Shown here: positions 7,198-16,138 of the stretch, in pieces
How the letters are laid out: the number at the start of each line of letters is the position of its first letter
Numbering within the stretch: the first letter of the stretch is position 1
Origin: Nitrospirota bacterium
GTDB lineage: Bacteria; Nitrospirota; Leptospirillia; Leptospirillales; Leptospirillaceae
Reading direction: 5' to 3'
NCBI GenBank assembly: GCA_021810805.1
Contig: JAJZHW010000005.1
Location: 1 to 45,152, forward strand
Length of the DNA stretch: 45,152 bases
Program-made: the position numbers and the translations under genes
The notes under the pieces: generated by a model
What the model saw: the letters and a program-made list of their open reading frames with translations, nothing else
The model's database searches: none
Told to the model about the DNA's origin: nothing

Positions 7198-8538
7198 GTG
7201 AAGAGATCTCGGGAAGGACCCGGAGAGAACCTCAGGGTCCCTTCCAAAACCACCCCCACCGGCGTCTCTCCCGTCTTTTCCCGCACGGCACGCTTTCGCC
7301 GGGAGACCACCGATCGTCTCCTGGCTCTTTTTTCCCTTTACGGCTACCGGGAAATTATCCTGCCCTCATTTGAGTATCTCGATGCCATCTCTCCCGGTCT
7401 GGATCCGGCCATCCTTCCTCGCCTCTATCTGATGCAGGACAGGGGATCGGGACAGGTTCTCGTCCTTCGTCCCGACGCCACCGCCCAGATTGCCCGTCTG
7501 TCGACCCAGTCCTTTCGAGACAGGATGCTTCCCCTGAGGTTTTCCTACAGCACCTCAGTCTTTCGGGATGAGAACCGCACCGCCTCTCTTCTTCGAGAGC
7601 TCCATCAGACAGGGCTCGAACTTCTGGGGGATGCTTCCTTTCATGCGGACCTTGAGGTTCTGGACCTCTGTCTGCTCGGCTCGCGGGTCTTCCCCCTCGA
7701 CAGCCCGTTGCTGGTTCTCTCCCATGCCCCCCTCCAGGAGGAGTATCTTCGCCTCCCCGATGCCAGCAGAGAAGATCTCTCTGCCCTTCGGAAGGCCTTT
7801 TACTCTCGGGATATCGATGCCCTCGTGGAGATCTTCACTCGAAATGGCTCTCCGGAAAAGGCCGGGATGGCCTCGGACCTTGCCGGGCGGGTTCTCCCCC
7901 CTGAAGAGGCACTGGATCTCTTGACGACCCTGAGCAAAAAATCCGCCGGAAGCCTCTCCGCTTCTTCCCTCTCCCCCTTTATTTCGCTCCTCCAGGCCGT
8001 TTCGGGAAGGTCAAATCCCTCGGAGATTCGTGTCGACCTGGCCCTGTCGCCTCCCGGCCCCTACTACACGGGGATGTTTTTCCGCATGTACGCCCGGGAG
8101 TCCTCCACTCACATGGCCAGCGGAGGTCGTTACGACCGCCTGGGTCTGGCCTTTGGCCACGACTTGCCGGCGGTGGGTTTTGCCTATCAGATCAGCCATA
8201 TCGAGGAGGCACTCAGGCGCCGGGCGGGTGAGAGTCCGGACTCCTCCGTCGTTCTCGTCCTCCACTCCGGAAAGGACCTTTCCGACCTCGAGCCTGCCAT
8301 CTCCCGGCTTCGCTCAGGGAAGATTCCGGTGCTTTCCCACCACCTTCCGGAAGGAGATCTCTCCTTTGCCCCCGAAGAGGCTCTCCGGGAGCACGAGGAG
8401 ATTCGGGCCGTTCTCTGGAAATCCAATGATGGCGGGAAGTTTTTCCTGCTTCTTCGGGATTTGCCCCTTCGCACCTCGGCGACCCTTTCCGACCTTCTCA
8501 AGGACTTTCCCGGGCTTTCCCCCGAGTCGTCCCGATGA
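7198..8538 (+). CDS. hisZ: ATP phosphoribosyltransferase regulatory subunit (HisZ, HisRS-like)
   Basis: HisZ is a catalytically inactive histidyl-tRNA synthetase paralogue that partners with short-form HisG in the first step of histidine biosynthesis. The protein has 446 residues. The class II aminoacyl-tRNA synthetase core is visible: motif 1 region YREIILPSFEYLDAI, motif 2 VLRPDATAQIARLS with FRDENRTASLLRELHQTGLELLG, and the late SGGRYDRLGLAFGHDLPAVGF. The C-terminal segment (about 345-446) is poorly conserved and does not look like a full anticodon-binding domain, which argues for HisZ over HisS. GTG 7198 starts 6 nt after serA; its ribosome-binding site is weak. The gene overlaps dnaB by 4 nt. 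Confidence 0.82.
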   Translation: MKRSREGPGENLRVPSKTTPTGVSPVFSRTARFRRETTDRLLALFSLYGYREIILPSFEYLDAISPGLDPAILPRLYLMQDRGSGQVLVLRPDATAQIARLSTQSFRDRMLPLRFSYSTSVFRDENRTASLLRELHQTGLELLGDASFHADLEVLDLCLLGSRVFPLDSPLLVLSHAPLQEEYLRLPDASREDLSALRKAFYSRDIDALVEIFTRNGSPEKAGMASDLAGRVLPPEEALDLLTTLSKKSAGSLSASSLSPFISLLQAVSGRSNPSEIRVDLALSPPGPYYTGMFFRMYARESSTHMASGGRYDRLGLAFGHDLPAVGFAYQISHIEEALRRRAGESPDSSVVLVLHSGKDLSDLEPAISRLRSGKIPVLSHHLPEGDLSFAPEEALREHEEIRAVLWKSNDGGKFFLLLRDLPLRTSATLSDLLKDFPGLSPESSR

Positions 8539-9923
8539 AGCCCCGGGTCCGCGAATCGAGAAAAAACCTCCCACAGACAATTGAGGCAGAGAAGTCCCTC
8601 CTGGGATCGATCCTTCTGAACAATGAGGTTCTGACCACCGTGGGCGACATGGTGGCCGACGACGACTTTCTTCTGGAGTCGAATCGGCGGATCTTCATGG
8701 CGATGAAGGAGATGTCCGACCGTCATGTGCCCATCGACAGCCTGACCCTTTCCGACTATCTGGTCAAAAAAGACTGGGCGCAGATCACCGGAGCCCCCGA
8801 CAACATCTATGAGTTGGCCGAGATCGTCCCCACGGCGGCCAATGCCGTCCACTATGCCCGGCTGATTGTGGAGAAGGGGATCTTCCGCAAGCTGATCCTG
8901 GCCTCGGAAGAGATTGCCCAGAAGGGCTACGACGGAACGCTCGACACCGACGAGGTTCTGGATTTTGCGGAAAGAAAGATCATGGAGGTGGGGACCCGCC
9001 GCTCCCGCTCGGAATTTGTCCAGATCGGGGACCTCTCCTACCTTGACGCCCAGTTCAAGCACCTCGAAGAGTTGAAGAATCGTGAGATCAAGGAGCTCGT
9101 CACGGGTCTTCCCACCGGCTTCATCGACCTCGACCACATGACGACGGGCTTTCATCCCTCCGAGCTCATCATCGTGGCCGGCCGTCCCGCCATGGGAAAG
9201 ACCGCCTTCGTTCTCTCCATCGCCCAGCACATCGCCTTCGACCTGAAGAAGCCTGTAGGGATCTTCAGCCTCGAGATGCCCAAGGAGCAGCTCTTTCTCC
9301 GGCTCATCAGCTCCCAGGCCCGGGTGAACCAGAAGAATCTCCGGACCGGCCACCTCACCTCCGAGGACTGGGAAAATGTGATGCAGGCCTTCGGGGAGGC
9401 AAGCGATGTTCCGATTTATATCGACGACTCCGGCGACCTGACCATCTTTGAACTCCGTACCCGAGCCCGCCGTCTCAAAAAGCAGAGAAAAGACCTCTCC
9501 CTGATCGCCGTCGACTATCTCCAGCTCGTGAGGGGCTCCCAGCGCACCGATAACCGGGAACAGGAAATTTCCGAGATCTCCCGCTCCCTGAAGGCCCTGG
9601 CCAAGGAGCTCCAGATCCCCGTGATTGCCCTGGCCCAGCTCTCCCGGGCCGTGGAAAATCGCCCCGGAACGAAGAAGCCCACCCTCTCAGACCTTAGGGA
9701 ATCGGGAGCCATCGAGCAGGATGCGGACATTGTCCTCTTCATCTACCGCGACGAGGTCTACCACCCCGACAACATCGACTCCCGGGGCAAGGCCGAGATT
9801 ATCGTAGGGAAGCAACGAAACGGCCCGATTGGCTCCGCCATGCTTGCCTATCAGGGATTCTGCACGCGCTTTGAAAACCTTGCCCTGGGGTACGACGACA
9901 TCTCTCCCGAAGGGTACGGGTGA
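8535..9923 (+). CDS. dnaB: Replicative DNA helicase DnaB
   Basis: DnaB is the hexameric 5'-3' helicase that unwinds DNA at the replication fork. The protein has 462 residues, normal length. The N-terminal DnaB_N domain (about 12-115) starts PQTIEAEKSLLGSILLNNE. The RecA-like C-terminal ATPase has Walker A AGRPAMGKT (residues 215-223, K222), Walker B LIAVDYLQL, and the conserved DLRESGAIEQDAD with the arginine finger region further on. No intein interrupts the Walker A or other motifs, where DnaB inteins commonly sit. ATG 8535 overlaps the hisZ stop by 4 nt (ATGA), suggesting translational coupling. Confidence 0.96.
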   Translation: MKPRVRESRKNLPQTIEAEKSLLGSILLNNEVLTTVGDMVADDDFLLESNRRIFMAMKEMSDRHVPIDSLTLSDYLVKKDWAQITGAPDNIYELAEIVPTAANAVHYARLIVEKGIFRKLILASEEIAQKGYDGTLDTDEVLDFAERKIMEVGTRRSRSEFVQIGDLSYLDAQFKHLEELKNREIKELVTGLPTGFIDLDHMTTGFHPSELIIVAGRPAMGKTAFVLSIAQHIAFDLKKPVGIFSLEMPKEQLFLRLISSQARVNQKNLRTGHLTSEDWENVMQAFGEASDVPIYIDDSGDLTIFELRTRARRLKKQRKDLSLIAVDYLQLVRGSQRTDNREQEISEISRSLKALAKELQIPVIALAQLSRAVENRPGTKKPTLSDLRESGAIEQDADIVLFIYRDEVYHPDNIDSRGKAEIIVGKQRNGPIGSAMLAYQGFCTRFENLALGYDDISPEGYG

Positions 9924-10411
9924 AGATTCTTCTCGTGCGCCACGGGGCCGCGGCGGACGGCGAGTTTCCCGAGCTTCTCCGTCCCCTGACCCCCGAAGGA
10001 AGACGCTCCGTCAAGCGTCTGGCCCGCTCGCTCGATCGCTCGAGGCTCAGGATCGATGCCATCGTCTCAAGCCCCTTGACCCGGGCCGTCCAAACCGCAG
10101 AAATTCTTCTTGCAAAACTCCCCAAATCTCACCCGGTTCGACAGGTCGAGTGTCTTCCGGAGCTGGCCGGAGACTTCATCCCGGCGAGATTTTCCCGGAC
10201 GGCCTTCTTGGGATGGCTCGCAACATTCGATCCCATGACCTTGATCCTGGTGGGCCACGAGCCCACCCTGATCACTTTGGCCGCCTGGATCGATCCTTCC
10301 CTTGAAAACTCTGATGATCTCCGGGGACTCGCCAAGGCTACCGCCCTTTTTTTTATTGGGCCCCCCGGGGAGAATGGAAGCTTCAAGGGGCGAATTTTTC
10401 CCGCCGACTGA
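9920..10411 (+). CDS. sixA: SixA-type phosphohistidine phosphatase (histidine phosphatase superfamily)
   Basis: The protein has 163 residues, as expected for SixA. The catalytic RHG is at residues 7-9 (H8) and the second histidine is H113 in LVGHEPTL. LRPLTPEGRRSVKRLA and IVSSPLTRAVQTAEIL are SixA signatures. In E. coli SixA dephosphorylates a phosphohistidine on the nitrogen-related phosphotransferase protein NPr; the substrate here is unknown. GTG 9920 overlaps the dnaB stop by 4 nt, so it belongs to the upstream operon. It is the last gene before a clear promoter at 10452. Confidence 0.85.
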   Translation: MKILLVRHGAAADGEFPELLRPLTPEGRRSVKRLARSLDRSRLRIDAIVSSPLTRAVQTAEILLAKLPKSHPVRQVECLPELAGDFIPARFSRTAFLGWLATFDPMTLILVGHEPTLITLAAWIDPSLENSDDLRGLAKATALFFIGPPGENGSFKGRIFPAD

Positions 10412-10451
10412 CCCCGCTTCTAAAAAGATGAAAAAATGAAGGATATCCTTC

Positions 10452-10480
10452 TTGCATTTTCATCCTAATGGGTGTATACA
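10452..10480 (+). promoter_or_regulatory. Sigma70-type promoter for the secreted NHL-repeat gene
   Basis: TTGCAT (10452-10457) and TATACA (10475-10480) are separated by exactly 17 nt. Transcription would begin near 10487 and give a leader of about 185 nt before the TTG start at 10673. The leader contains a direct repeat of CGGGACTCCGG (10621-10644). Confidence 0.65.
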
Positions 10481-10672
10481 TTGAGCGATCATGACAATGG
10501 ATGCGGAAGCCATGTGCCATTATTATCTCCTTCATGCGAACAGCGTATTGGGGCTCCGCACCTTGCCAGTTAGGCCAAGTTTAGGGTGGATTAGGGTTTC
10601 GAACTGTTCCGGGTGCCATCCGGGACTCCGGCCGGGACTCCGGTAGCAGACCTTCCGAAGGAGGACACTTTG

Positions 10673-11818
10673 TTGCACAAAGGACAGCAGGGCAAGAAGA
10701 TGGCAGGGAGAAAGGCTTCGACAAAGGCAGTGGTTGCCTTGGGGATCGCGGCAGGCCTCATGGTCGGCGTTGCAGCCCAGGCCCATGCGGCGAGTGTCAC
10801 CACCATCGCTGGAGAATTCCACGAGCGGGGTGCCGTTGACGGCACGGGAAGCCAGGCTCGTTTTGAGTATGTTCAGGGAATTGTGGCGGCTCCGGACGGA
10901 ACCCTCTACGTGGCCGATACCGGCAACGACCTGATCCGGAAGGTGACCGTGAGCGGAGGCAGTGCCACCGTGACGACCATCGCCGGCGTGAACCACCATG
11001 CCCGATTCCGCGACGGGAACGGAACCGCTGCCCGTTTCAACAACCCTGAAGGTCTCGCCATTTCTTCCGACGGCAAGACCCTCTACATCGCAGACTCCCG
11101 CAACAACCGGATCCGGAAGATGGATCTGTCCAGCGGAGCGGTCTCCACCCTCGCCGGCCGGGCCTTCCCCGGATCGAACGATGGCGTGGGTGGATCGGCA
11201 GGCTTCTATGGTCCCCGGGCACTTGCTTTGACCCAGGACGGGAAGACCCTCTACATCTCCGACTCCGGAAACAACATGATTCGCAAGCTTGACCTCACCA
11301 CCGGAACAGTGACCACGGTCGCCGGGAAGGGAGCTCTGGCTCCTGGCCTCGACGATGGAATCGGCGGAGCGGCCAGCTTCCGTGATCCTCGTGGTATCGC
11401 TCTGAGCAGCGACGGCTCGGTTCTCTTTGTGGCCGACACCCGGAACAACCTGATCCGGAAGATCGTTCTTGCCACCAATGCCGTCTCCACCCTGGCTGGC
11501 CATCCTGGCTTCCCTGGCATCGAAGACGGAGCGGGAAGCTCGGCCTTCTTCAATCAGCCGGTGGCCCTTGCGGTGAATGGCAACACCCTTTATGTGGGTG
11601 ACTCTTCCAATGCCTCCATCCGGGCGATCGATCTTTCCAGCAACAATGTCACCACCATTGCTGGTGGCGTCAAGTCTCTTGGATTGCCGATCAGCGGTAA
11701 GGCCGATGGGGATGTGTCGGTGGCCCAGTTCCAGTACACCGGTGCCATTGCCTATTCGAATGGAATGATCTTCATTGCTGACATTCCGGCTGAGACTCTT
11801 CGGGAACTGAAGCTGTAA
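10673..11818 (+). CDS. Secreted NHL-repeat beta-propeller protein
   Basis: The protein has 381 residues. An N-terminal signal peptide has a Lys-rich start, then TKAVVALGIAAGLMVGVAA and probable cleavage after QAHA. It is followed by six NHL blades of the type ARFNNPEGLAISSDGKTLYI-ADS-NNRIRK, ending at the C terminus, so the mature protein is one six-bladed propeller. NHL propellers bind proteins, carbohydrates or other ligands; some are lyases, but no catalytic residue can be assigned here. AAGGAGG at 10658-10664 is 8 nt from TTG 10673 (5 nt from an adjacent TTG at 10670); a later ATG at 10700 is possible. It is monocistronic, with its own promoter and terminator. Confidence 0.82.
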   Translation: MHKGQQGKKMAGRKASTKAVVALGIAAGLMVGVAAQAHAASVTTIAGEFHERGAVDGTGSQARFEYVQGIVAAPDGTLYVADTGNDLIRKVTVSGGSATVTTIAGVNHHARFRDGNGTAARFNNPEGLAISSDGKTLYIADSRNNRIRKMDLSSGAVSTLAGRAFPGSNDGVGGSAGFYGPRALALTQDGKTLYISDSGNNMIRKLDLTTGTVTTVAGKGALAPGLDDGIGGAASFRDPRGIALSSDGSVLFVADTRNNLIRKIVLATNAVSTLAGHPGFPGIEDGAGSSAFFNQPVALAVNGNTLYVGDSSNASIRAIDLSSNNVTTIAGGVKSLGLPISGKADGDVSVAQFQYTGAIAYSNGMIFIADIPAETLRELKL

Positions 11819-11843
11819 TTCTATAATAAAGAGCAATAAATGA

Positions 11844-11869
11844 GGGGGGCCAAAAGCCCCCCTTTTTTT
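11844..11869 (+). terminator. Rho-independent terminator of the NHL-repeat gene
   Basis: GGGGGGC (11844-11850) and GCCCCCC (11856-11862) pair around the loop CAAAA, and seven T follow at once (11863-11869). The hairpin lies 25 bp after the stop codon. Confidence 0.93.
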
Positions 11870-12360
11870 GTCTTCCCCCCCTCCTCCGTTATGGGGTGGA
11901 GGATCAATCCTTCACCTCTCCCTCCTCAATCAGCCACTCAGCTCTTCCTCTATGTCCAGATTGGGATTTTTTCTTCGTATTCTGGCTCCATGTCAAGAAA
12001 AATGCGGCGAACCAAATCCTCTTGTCTTGAGAGGTCCATGGCGTGGAGTCCAAGGAATCGGCAATCTCCTCGTTGGCTTCCAGCGTGGTTATCGATCCAA
12101 CATTCAGCATCGGTGACGAAATTGCCAAGCGGATGGCCCACGAATAGCTGACGCGAGAGAATGAATCTGCTGGGTCGAAGCGATCAGGCGCTCTGCAAGG
12201 CAAAGAACGCCGGTCGGAGACGTGTTGTGTCTTGCGCCCCTTCCTGAAGACGAGCGTCAGAATTTAACAGTTCATACTTTGTGGATGTTTCTCGCATCTT
12301 CTTATGAGTGGCTCTCCATCGCCAAAGAGGCCACTCCGCAAAGTTCCATTTTCCCCTTCC
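11870..12360. other. Intergenic region between convergent NHL gene and hemH, possibly with gene remnants
   Basis: No supported gene lies in these 491 bp. On the minus strand two overlapping open frames (11904-12203 and 11950-12141) read protein-like in part (for example DLSRQEDLVRRIFLDMEPEY), but neither has a recognisable family or ribosome-binding site. They may be a decayed or frameshifted gene. A GAGTGGC/GCCACTC hairpin at 12306-12336 lies just downstream of hemH on its strand but is not followed by a T-run. Confidence 0.4.
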
Positions 12361-13431
12361 TCATTTTTTGATGCTTTTCTCCGGACAGATCCCGCAGTGA
12401 CATCGGCATTGCTGACAGGAAAACGGCTCGTTATCGAGCGCCGCCTCGACGAGGCGGGAGAGGGCGGAAATAAATGAAGGCTGGACGTTGAGTGCCGGTG
12501 CCCGCTCAAAGTGGAGGATACGGGACTCCTTGGCCAGATCCCGATAGGTGATGTCCATTTCGAAGAGTGTCTCCTGGTGGTCGGAGACGAAGCTCACCGG
12601 AACAAGAACAAGATTGACCGTTCCGTGGTTTGCGGCCAGTGTCGAGATCGTCTGTTTCGTCTCCGGTCCCAGCCACTTGAGAGGGCCCACCCGGCTCTGG
12701 TAGGAGAGGTGGATTCGGAGAGCGCGCTCCGGAAGTTGCTTTCGAAGAATCTCGCCGACCTTTGCCACAGTGGTCTCGGTGTCGGCCTGGTAGGGATCTC
12801 CTTGGCGAATCCTCTTGACGGGGATTCCATGGGCGGAAAAGAGAATGTCGATGGGATGAGAGTTGTGGGGGAGTCTGGCGATGGAGGAGAGAACGGTTTC
12901 TGCCAGTGCCTCAAGATAAGGGGAAAATTCCGGCCAGGCGGGAACCACACAAAGACGGGACTGGGAGAGGGCCGGATAGTCCTTGAGCGACTGGGAAAAC
13001 TCCCGAAAGGAGGAGCGGGTCGTGGTGGTGGATCTCTGGGGATAGAGGGGCAGGAGCACGAGCCTCTCGGGCCGGAAGGCTTCGAGTGGGGCCAATGCCG
13101 CGGCAATCCGGGGCGGGGCATAGCGCATGGCTACGCTCACCTTGGCATGAATAGGAGAGTCCGAATGATTCAGGGCCTTCTCGAGAAGAGAGGCCTGGTC
13201 TTCCGTAATGCGGCGAAGGGGGGATCCCCCGCCGATTGCCGCATAGTATCCTTGGCTTTTGGGCGCTCTTCTTCGGGCCAGGAAGCGGGGAAGAAGGGTT
13301 TTAACCACCGGGGGAAGATCCATGATGTCGGGGTCGGAAAAGAGGTTTTCGAGAAAGGGCAGAACGTCGTCGAGGGTTTCCGGTCCGCCAAGGTTAAAGA
13401 GAAGAACGCCGATCCGAGGTTTTTCAGCCAT
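12361..13431 (-). CDS. hemH: Ferrochelatase with C-terminal cysteine cluster
   Basis: HemH inserts Fe2+ into protoporphyrin IX (or coproporphyrin III) in haem synthesis. The protein has 356 residues. The N terminus GVLLFNLGGPETLDDVLPFL, LPLYPQRSTTTT, catalytic H201 in LFSAHGIP, and SFVSDHQETLFEMD with E287 are all present. The C terminus adds an unusual cluster of five cysteines in eleven residues (C339, C342, C344, C346, C349: CQQCRCHCGIC). Some ferrochelatases carry a [2Fe-2S] cluster bound partly by C-terminal cysteines, so a metal or Fe-S site is plausible, though this spacing is dense. ATG 13431 follows AAGGAG with 5 nt spacing. The gene stands alone; lptG ends 210 bp upstream on the same strand. 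Confidence 0.93.
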   Translation of the reverse strand: MAEKPRIGVLLFNLGGPETLDDVLPFLENLFSDPDIMDLPPVVKTLLPRFLARRRAPKSQGYYAAIGGGSPLRRITEDQASLLEKALNHSDSPIHAKVSVAMRYAPPRIAAALAPLEAFRPERLVLLPLYPQRSTTTTRSSFREFSQSLKDYPALSQSRLCVVPAWPEFSPYLEALAETVLSSIARLPHNSHPIDILFSAHGIPVKRIRQGDPYQADTETTVAKVGEILRKQLPERALRIHLSYQSRVGPLKWLGPETKQTISTLAANHGTVNLVLVPVSFVSDHQETLFEMDITYRDLAKESRILHFERAPALNVQPSFISALSRLVEAALDNEPFSCQQCRCHCGICPEKSIKK

Positions 13432-13641
13432 GAAGACTCCTTGTTGTCAGTCAGAAGAATCCATTTGGGACTCTTTCATTAGACCCGTCGGTTGCTCCGG
13501 AGGTCAAGAGAGAGGAGGACGGGCGAGGCCGCTTGAAGAGGGGGGGAGCGCAACGCGACCGCCTTCTCTGGCTCTTCGGAGGAGGGCCCGGTCGATGGAG
13601 TGAGCCTTGTGAGGCCCCGTGACATGGGGTGGGAAAAGATC

Positions 13642-14727
13642 TCAGACGCGGTTGACCGATGAGAGGAGTCCCATCCCCACGGCCAGGACGACGAGGTTCG
13701 CGAACCATGCCGCCAACAGAGGCGGGATCACTCCGCCCCTCCCAAGGGCTAGCCCCATGGAATAGAGCGTCCAGTAGGAGAGGGAGAGCATGAGTGCCAC
13801 TCCGAATCCCCGGGCGATCCCGACTTGCCGCCCCTCCCGGATCCCGAAGGGAATGGCGAAAAGAACCATGAGAAAGGAGGCCGCCGGGAAGGCCAGGACC
13901 CCGTCGCGCAGGACGGTGAAGTTTCTGTGGGGGAGCCCATTGGCCTTCAGCAGGTCGATGGTGCGGGAGAGCTCGGCATAGGTAAGGTGGGAGAGGTGGG
14001 TCTTCCGAATGAAGAAGTCTGCCGGCCGCCGGTCGAGAGGGAAGGGGAGCGTTGCAAAGGACGTGGTCGAGAGGGTCCCGTCCTTGTGAAAAAGGGTGCG
14101 AACCCCATCGTGAAAGGTCCATCCCCCGTTTTCATAGAGCAGGCTCTTGGCTTCAATGGTCCAATGAAGATCAGCCTTCTGGCTCTTGTGGTAGATGGTG
14201 ACGGTGTCGAGGCGGGTTCCCCCGGCCTCGATCCTGGCGATCCGGAAAATCTCCCGGGATCCATGGCGAAACCAGACATTGCGCCGGACCTCTCCCGACC
14301 ATCCGGAGCCCTGATTGATCCGCTCCTCCATGATCACGTCGGTGGTCTGGTAGGCGTGGGGAACGACCCAGAGATTGAGAAGAAGTTCGATCAGGGAGAG
14401 AAGGGCTCCGAAGAGAACAATGGGAAAGGTTGCTTTCTCCAGGCTGATCCCGGCGGCCCGGATCGCGGTGATTTCATGGTTTTTCGAGGCAATTCCCAGG
14501 GCAAGAATCGTGGCAAGAAGGGCCGACATGGGGATGACCCGAAATCCCACCTCGATCGATCTCCAGGCAAAGAATTCCCCCATCAGGGACCAGGGGGCGT
14601 GATGAGCCAAAAAGTTCTTGATCTTTTCGACGGAGTCGATCACCAGATAGATGGCTTCCAGGGAAATCAGGGAGAGAAAGTAGATCTTGATGTACTCCCC
14701 CATGATATGGCGGGTGAGGATCTTCAC
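13642..14727 (-). CDS. lptG: LPS export ABC transporter permease LptG
   Basis: LptG is one of the two permease subunits of the LptB2FG complex that extracts lipopolysaccharide from the inner membrane. The protein has 361 residues in the YjgP/YjgQ family layout: N-terminal membrane segments (KIYFLSLISLEAIYLVIDSV; a long helix pair around 60-120, with IRAAGISLEKATFPIVLFGA), a periplasmic beta-jellyroll (about 130-250), and C-terminal membrane segments ending near residue 355. It is 4 nt overlapped with lptF upstream (ATGA), so the two are coupled. Assignment as LptG rather than LptF is from gene order and similarity of pattern. Confidence 0.88.
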   Translation of the reverse strand: MKILTRHIMGEYIKIYFLSLISLEAIYLVIDSVEKIKNFLAHHAPWSLMGEFFAWRSIEVGFRVIPMSALLATILALGIASKNHEITAIRAAGISLEKATFPIVLFGALLSLIELLLNLWVVPHAYQTTDVIMEERINQGSGWSGEVRRNVWFRHGSREIFRIARIEAGGTRLDTVTIYHKSQKADLHWTIEAKSLLYENGGWTFHDGVRTLFHKDGTLSTTSFATLPFPLDRRPADFFIRKTHLSHLTYAELSRTIDLLKANGLPHRNFTVLRDGVLAFPAASFLMVLFAIPFGIREGRQVGIARGFGVALMLSLSYWTLYSMGLALGRGGVIPPLLAAWFANLVVLAVGMGLLSSVNRV

Positions 14728-15857
14728 GGGCGCTTCCTCCGGAGCCAGGCCGGAAGGGAGATTCGGGGAAGATGCGACTTCACGTCGACCTCATGAAACA
14801 CCATGAAAAGAAGGGCAATCATGAGGGCGGCCAGGACGATGTCCGGGGCAAGGGCCGCGGCGGCGGGGCTTAAAAGACGTTTTGAGACCATGAGGTCGTC
14901 GATGGTGTTCATCATATAAAAAAGGATGACCGTCACCGTCGCAAAGACAAATCCCGCCAGTCGCCCCGAGCGCATGGTATAGATCCCGTAGGGGATGCCC
15001 AGAAAGGCGAAGAAAAAACAGGAAAAGGGATAGGTATAGTTCTTGTACCGATCCTCAAGGGCCCGAAAAAGGGCCGGATCGGGCGAGGGAGACTGGGCAA
15101 TCTCAGCATTGATCTCGTCGATGGACTTTACCCGGATACTGTCGTCGGTGTGGTGGCCGGTGATCGTCAGGTCGTAGGAGCCGAAGCGGATATACTGCTC
15201 TGCGGCCCCCTCCTGAAAAAATGTCCCGTGTGAGAGCTTGAGCCTAAGGCCAGGAGGATGGCGTTCATTGAGGATCTCCCCGCTCTGGGCGAAGATCACC
15301 GTCCGGGGGCCGGTCTTTTTTTCCTTCTGGTAGATGAAGACGCCGTCAATATGGGAGAGTGTGGGCATCTTTTCCACATAGATGATGAATCGGCCCATGA
15401 AGTTGTTGAAGGACTGGGGCTTGATGGCAAGGGAGAGTTTTTTCTGGAAGACTCGCACCAGGAGGTCCTGCAGGGAGAGCCCCTGTGTCTCCATGGCCTT
15501 GAGCGAGAGATAGAAGTTTGTTCCAAAGCCGATCGCGGCAAAAAGAAAGAGCGGGAAGAGGAGTCGGGAGAGGCTGATCCCCGAGGCCTTGAAGGCAATG
15601 ATCTCTCCGTCGGAGGCCAGCCGGTGGAAGGTGGCGGTGGAGGCGGTGAGGACCGAGACCGGAATGATCATGCTCAGAAACTGCGGGAAGATCATCGAAA
15701 GAAGACGGAAGACCGTCTCGATGGAGAGCCCCTTATTGACGAGAAGGTTCATGATGAGGAGCGCCTGCTGCGTCAGAAGAAGGATCACGAGGACCAGAAG
15801 ACTCAGGAAAAAGGGAGTCAGAAGTTCGAGAAAGAGATATCGGTGGATGATCTTCAT
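14724..15857 (-). CDS. lptF: LPS export ABC transporter permease LptF
   Basis: LptF is the partner permease of LptG in LPS transport. The protein has 377 residues with the YjgP/YjgQ pattern: MKIIHRYLFLELLTPFFLSL at the start, several membrane segments up to about residue 120, the GEIIAFKASGISLSRLLFPL coupling region, a periplasmic domain (about 125-270), and a C-terminal membrane bundle containing PFSCFFFAFLGIPYGI. ATG 15857 is the first start of the pair. A TATGAT -10-like element lies just upstream on the minus strand without a clear -35. No lptB, lptC or lptA is in the window. Confidence 0.88.
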   Translation of the reverse strand: MKIIHRYLFLELLTPFFLSLLVLVILLLTQQALLIMNLLVNKGLSIETVFRLLSMIFPQFLSMIIPVSVLTASTATFHRLASDGEIIAFKASGISLSRLLFPLFLFAAIGFGTNFYLSLKAMETQGLSLQDLLVRVFQKKLSLAIKPQSFNNFMGRFIIYVEKMPTLSHIDGVFIYQKEKKTGPRTVIFAQSGEILNERHPPGLRLKLSHGTFFQEGAAEQYIRFGSYDLTITGHHTDDSIRVKSIDEINAEIAQSPSPDPALFRALEDRYKNYTYPFSCFFFAFLGIPYGIYTMRSGRLAGFVFATVTVILFYMMNTIDDLMVSKRLLSPAAAALAPDIVLAALMIALLFMVFHEVDVKSHLPRISLPAWLRRKRP

Positions 15858-16138
15858 CAGGATCCCGCAGGGTCAGTCTGTCGTGTTTGGCGTGGGCATT
15901 TTATCATAACTGGGAGCCAAAATGACGAAAATGTGAGAGGAGCAAGAAAGGCGGGTGCCGGGGAGGGCGGAGGAGGGGGGCGGGAGGACCCGGGAGCAGT
16001 GACGAGGATCCCTCCCGTATCCCCCTTGTTCGACATGAATCTGAGCCGGGAGGGGTTCTCGTGCTACAATAGTTGAAAAGGGTGTGGCACTGTCTATCGA
16101 TTAGAGCCGCTTTGCTCACATTTTTTCTGGAGGATCTC

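Noticed and set aside
10532-11836. 434-residue antisense open frame opposite the NHL gene
   Set aside because: Periodic shadow of the NHL repeats; it would contain the terminator and has no family features.
12511-14796. Large + strand open frames opposite hemH and lptG
   Set aside because: Gly/Glu-rich shadows of conserved minus-strand genes.
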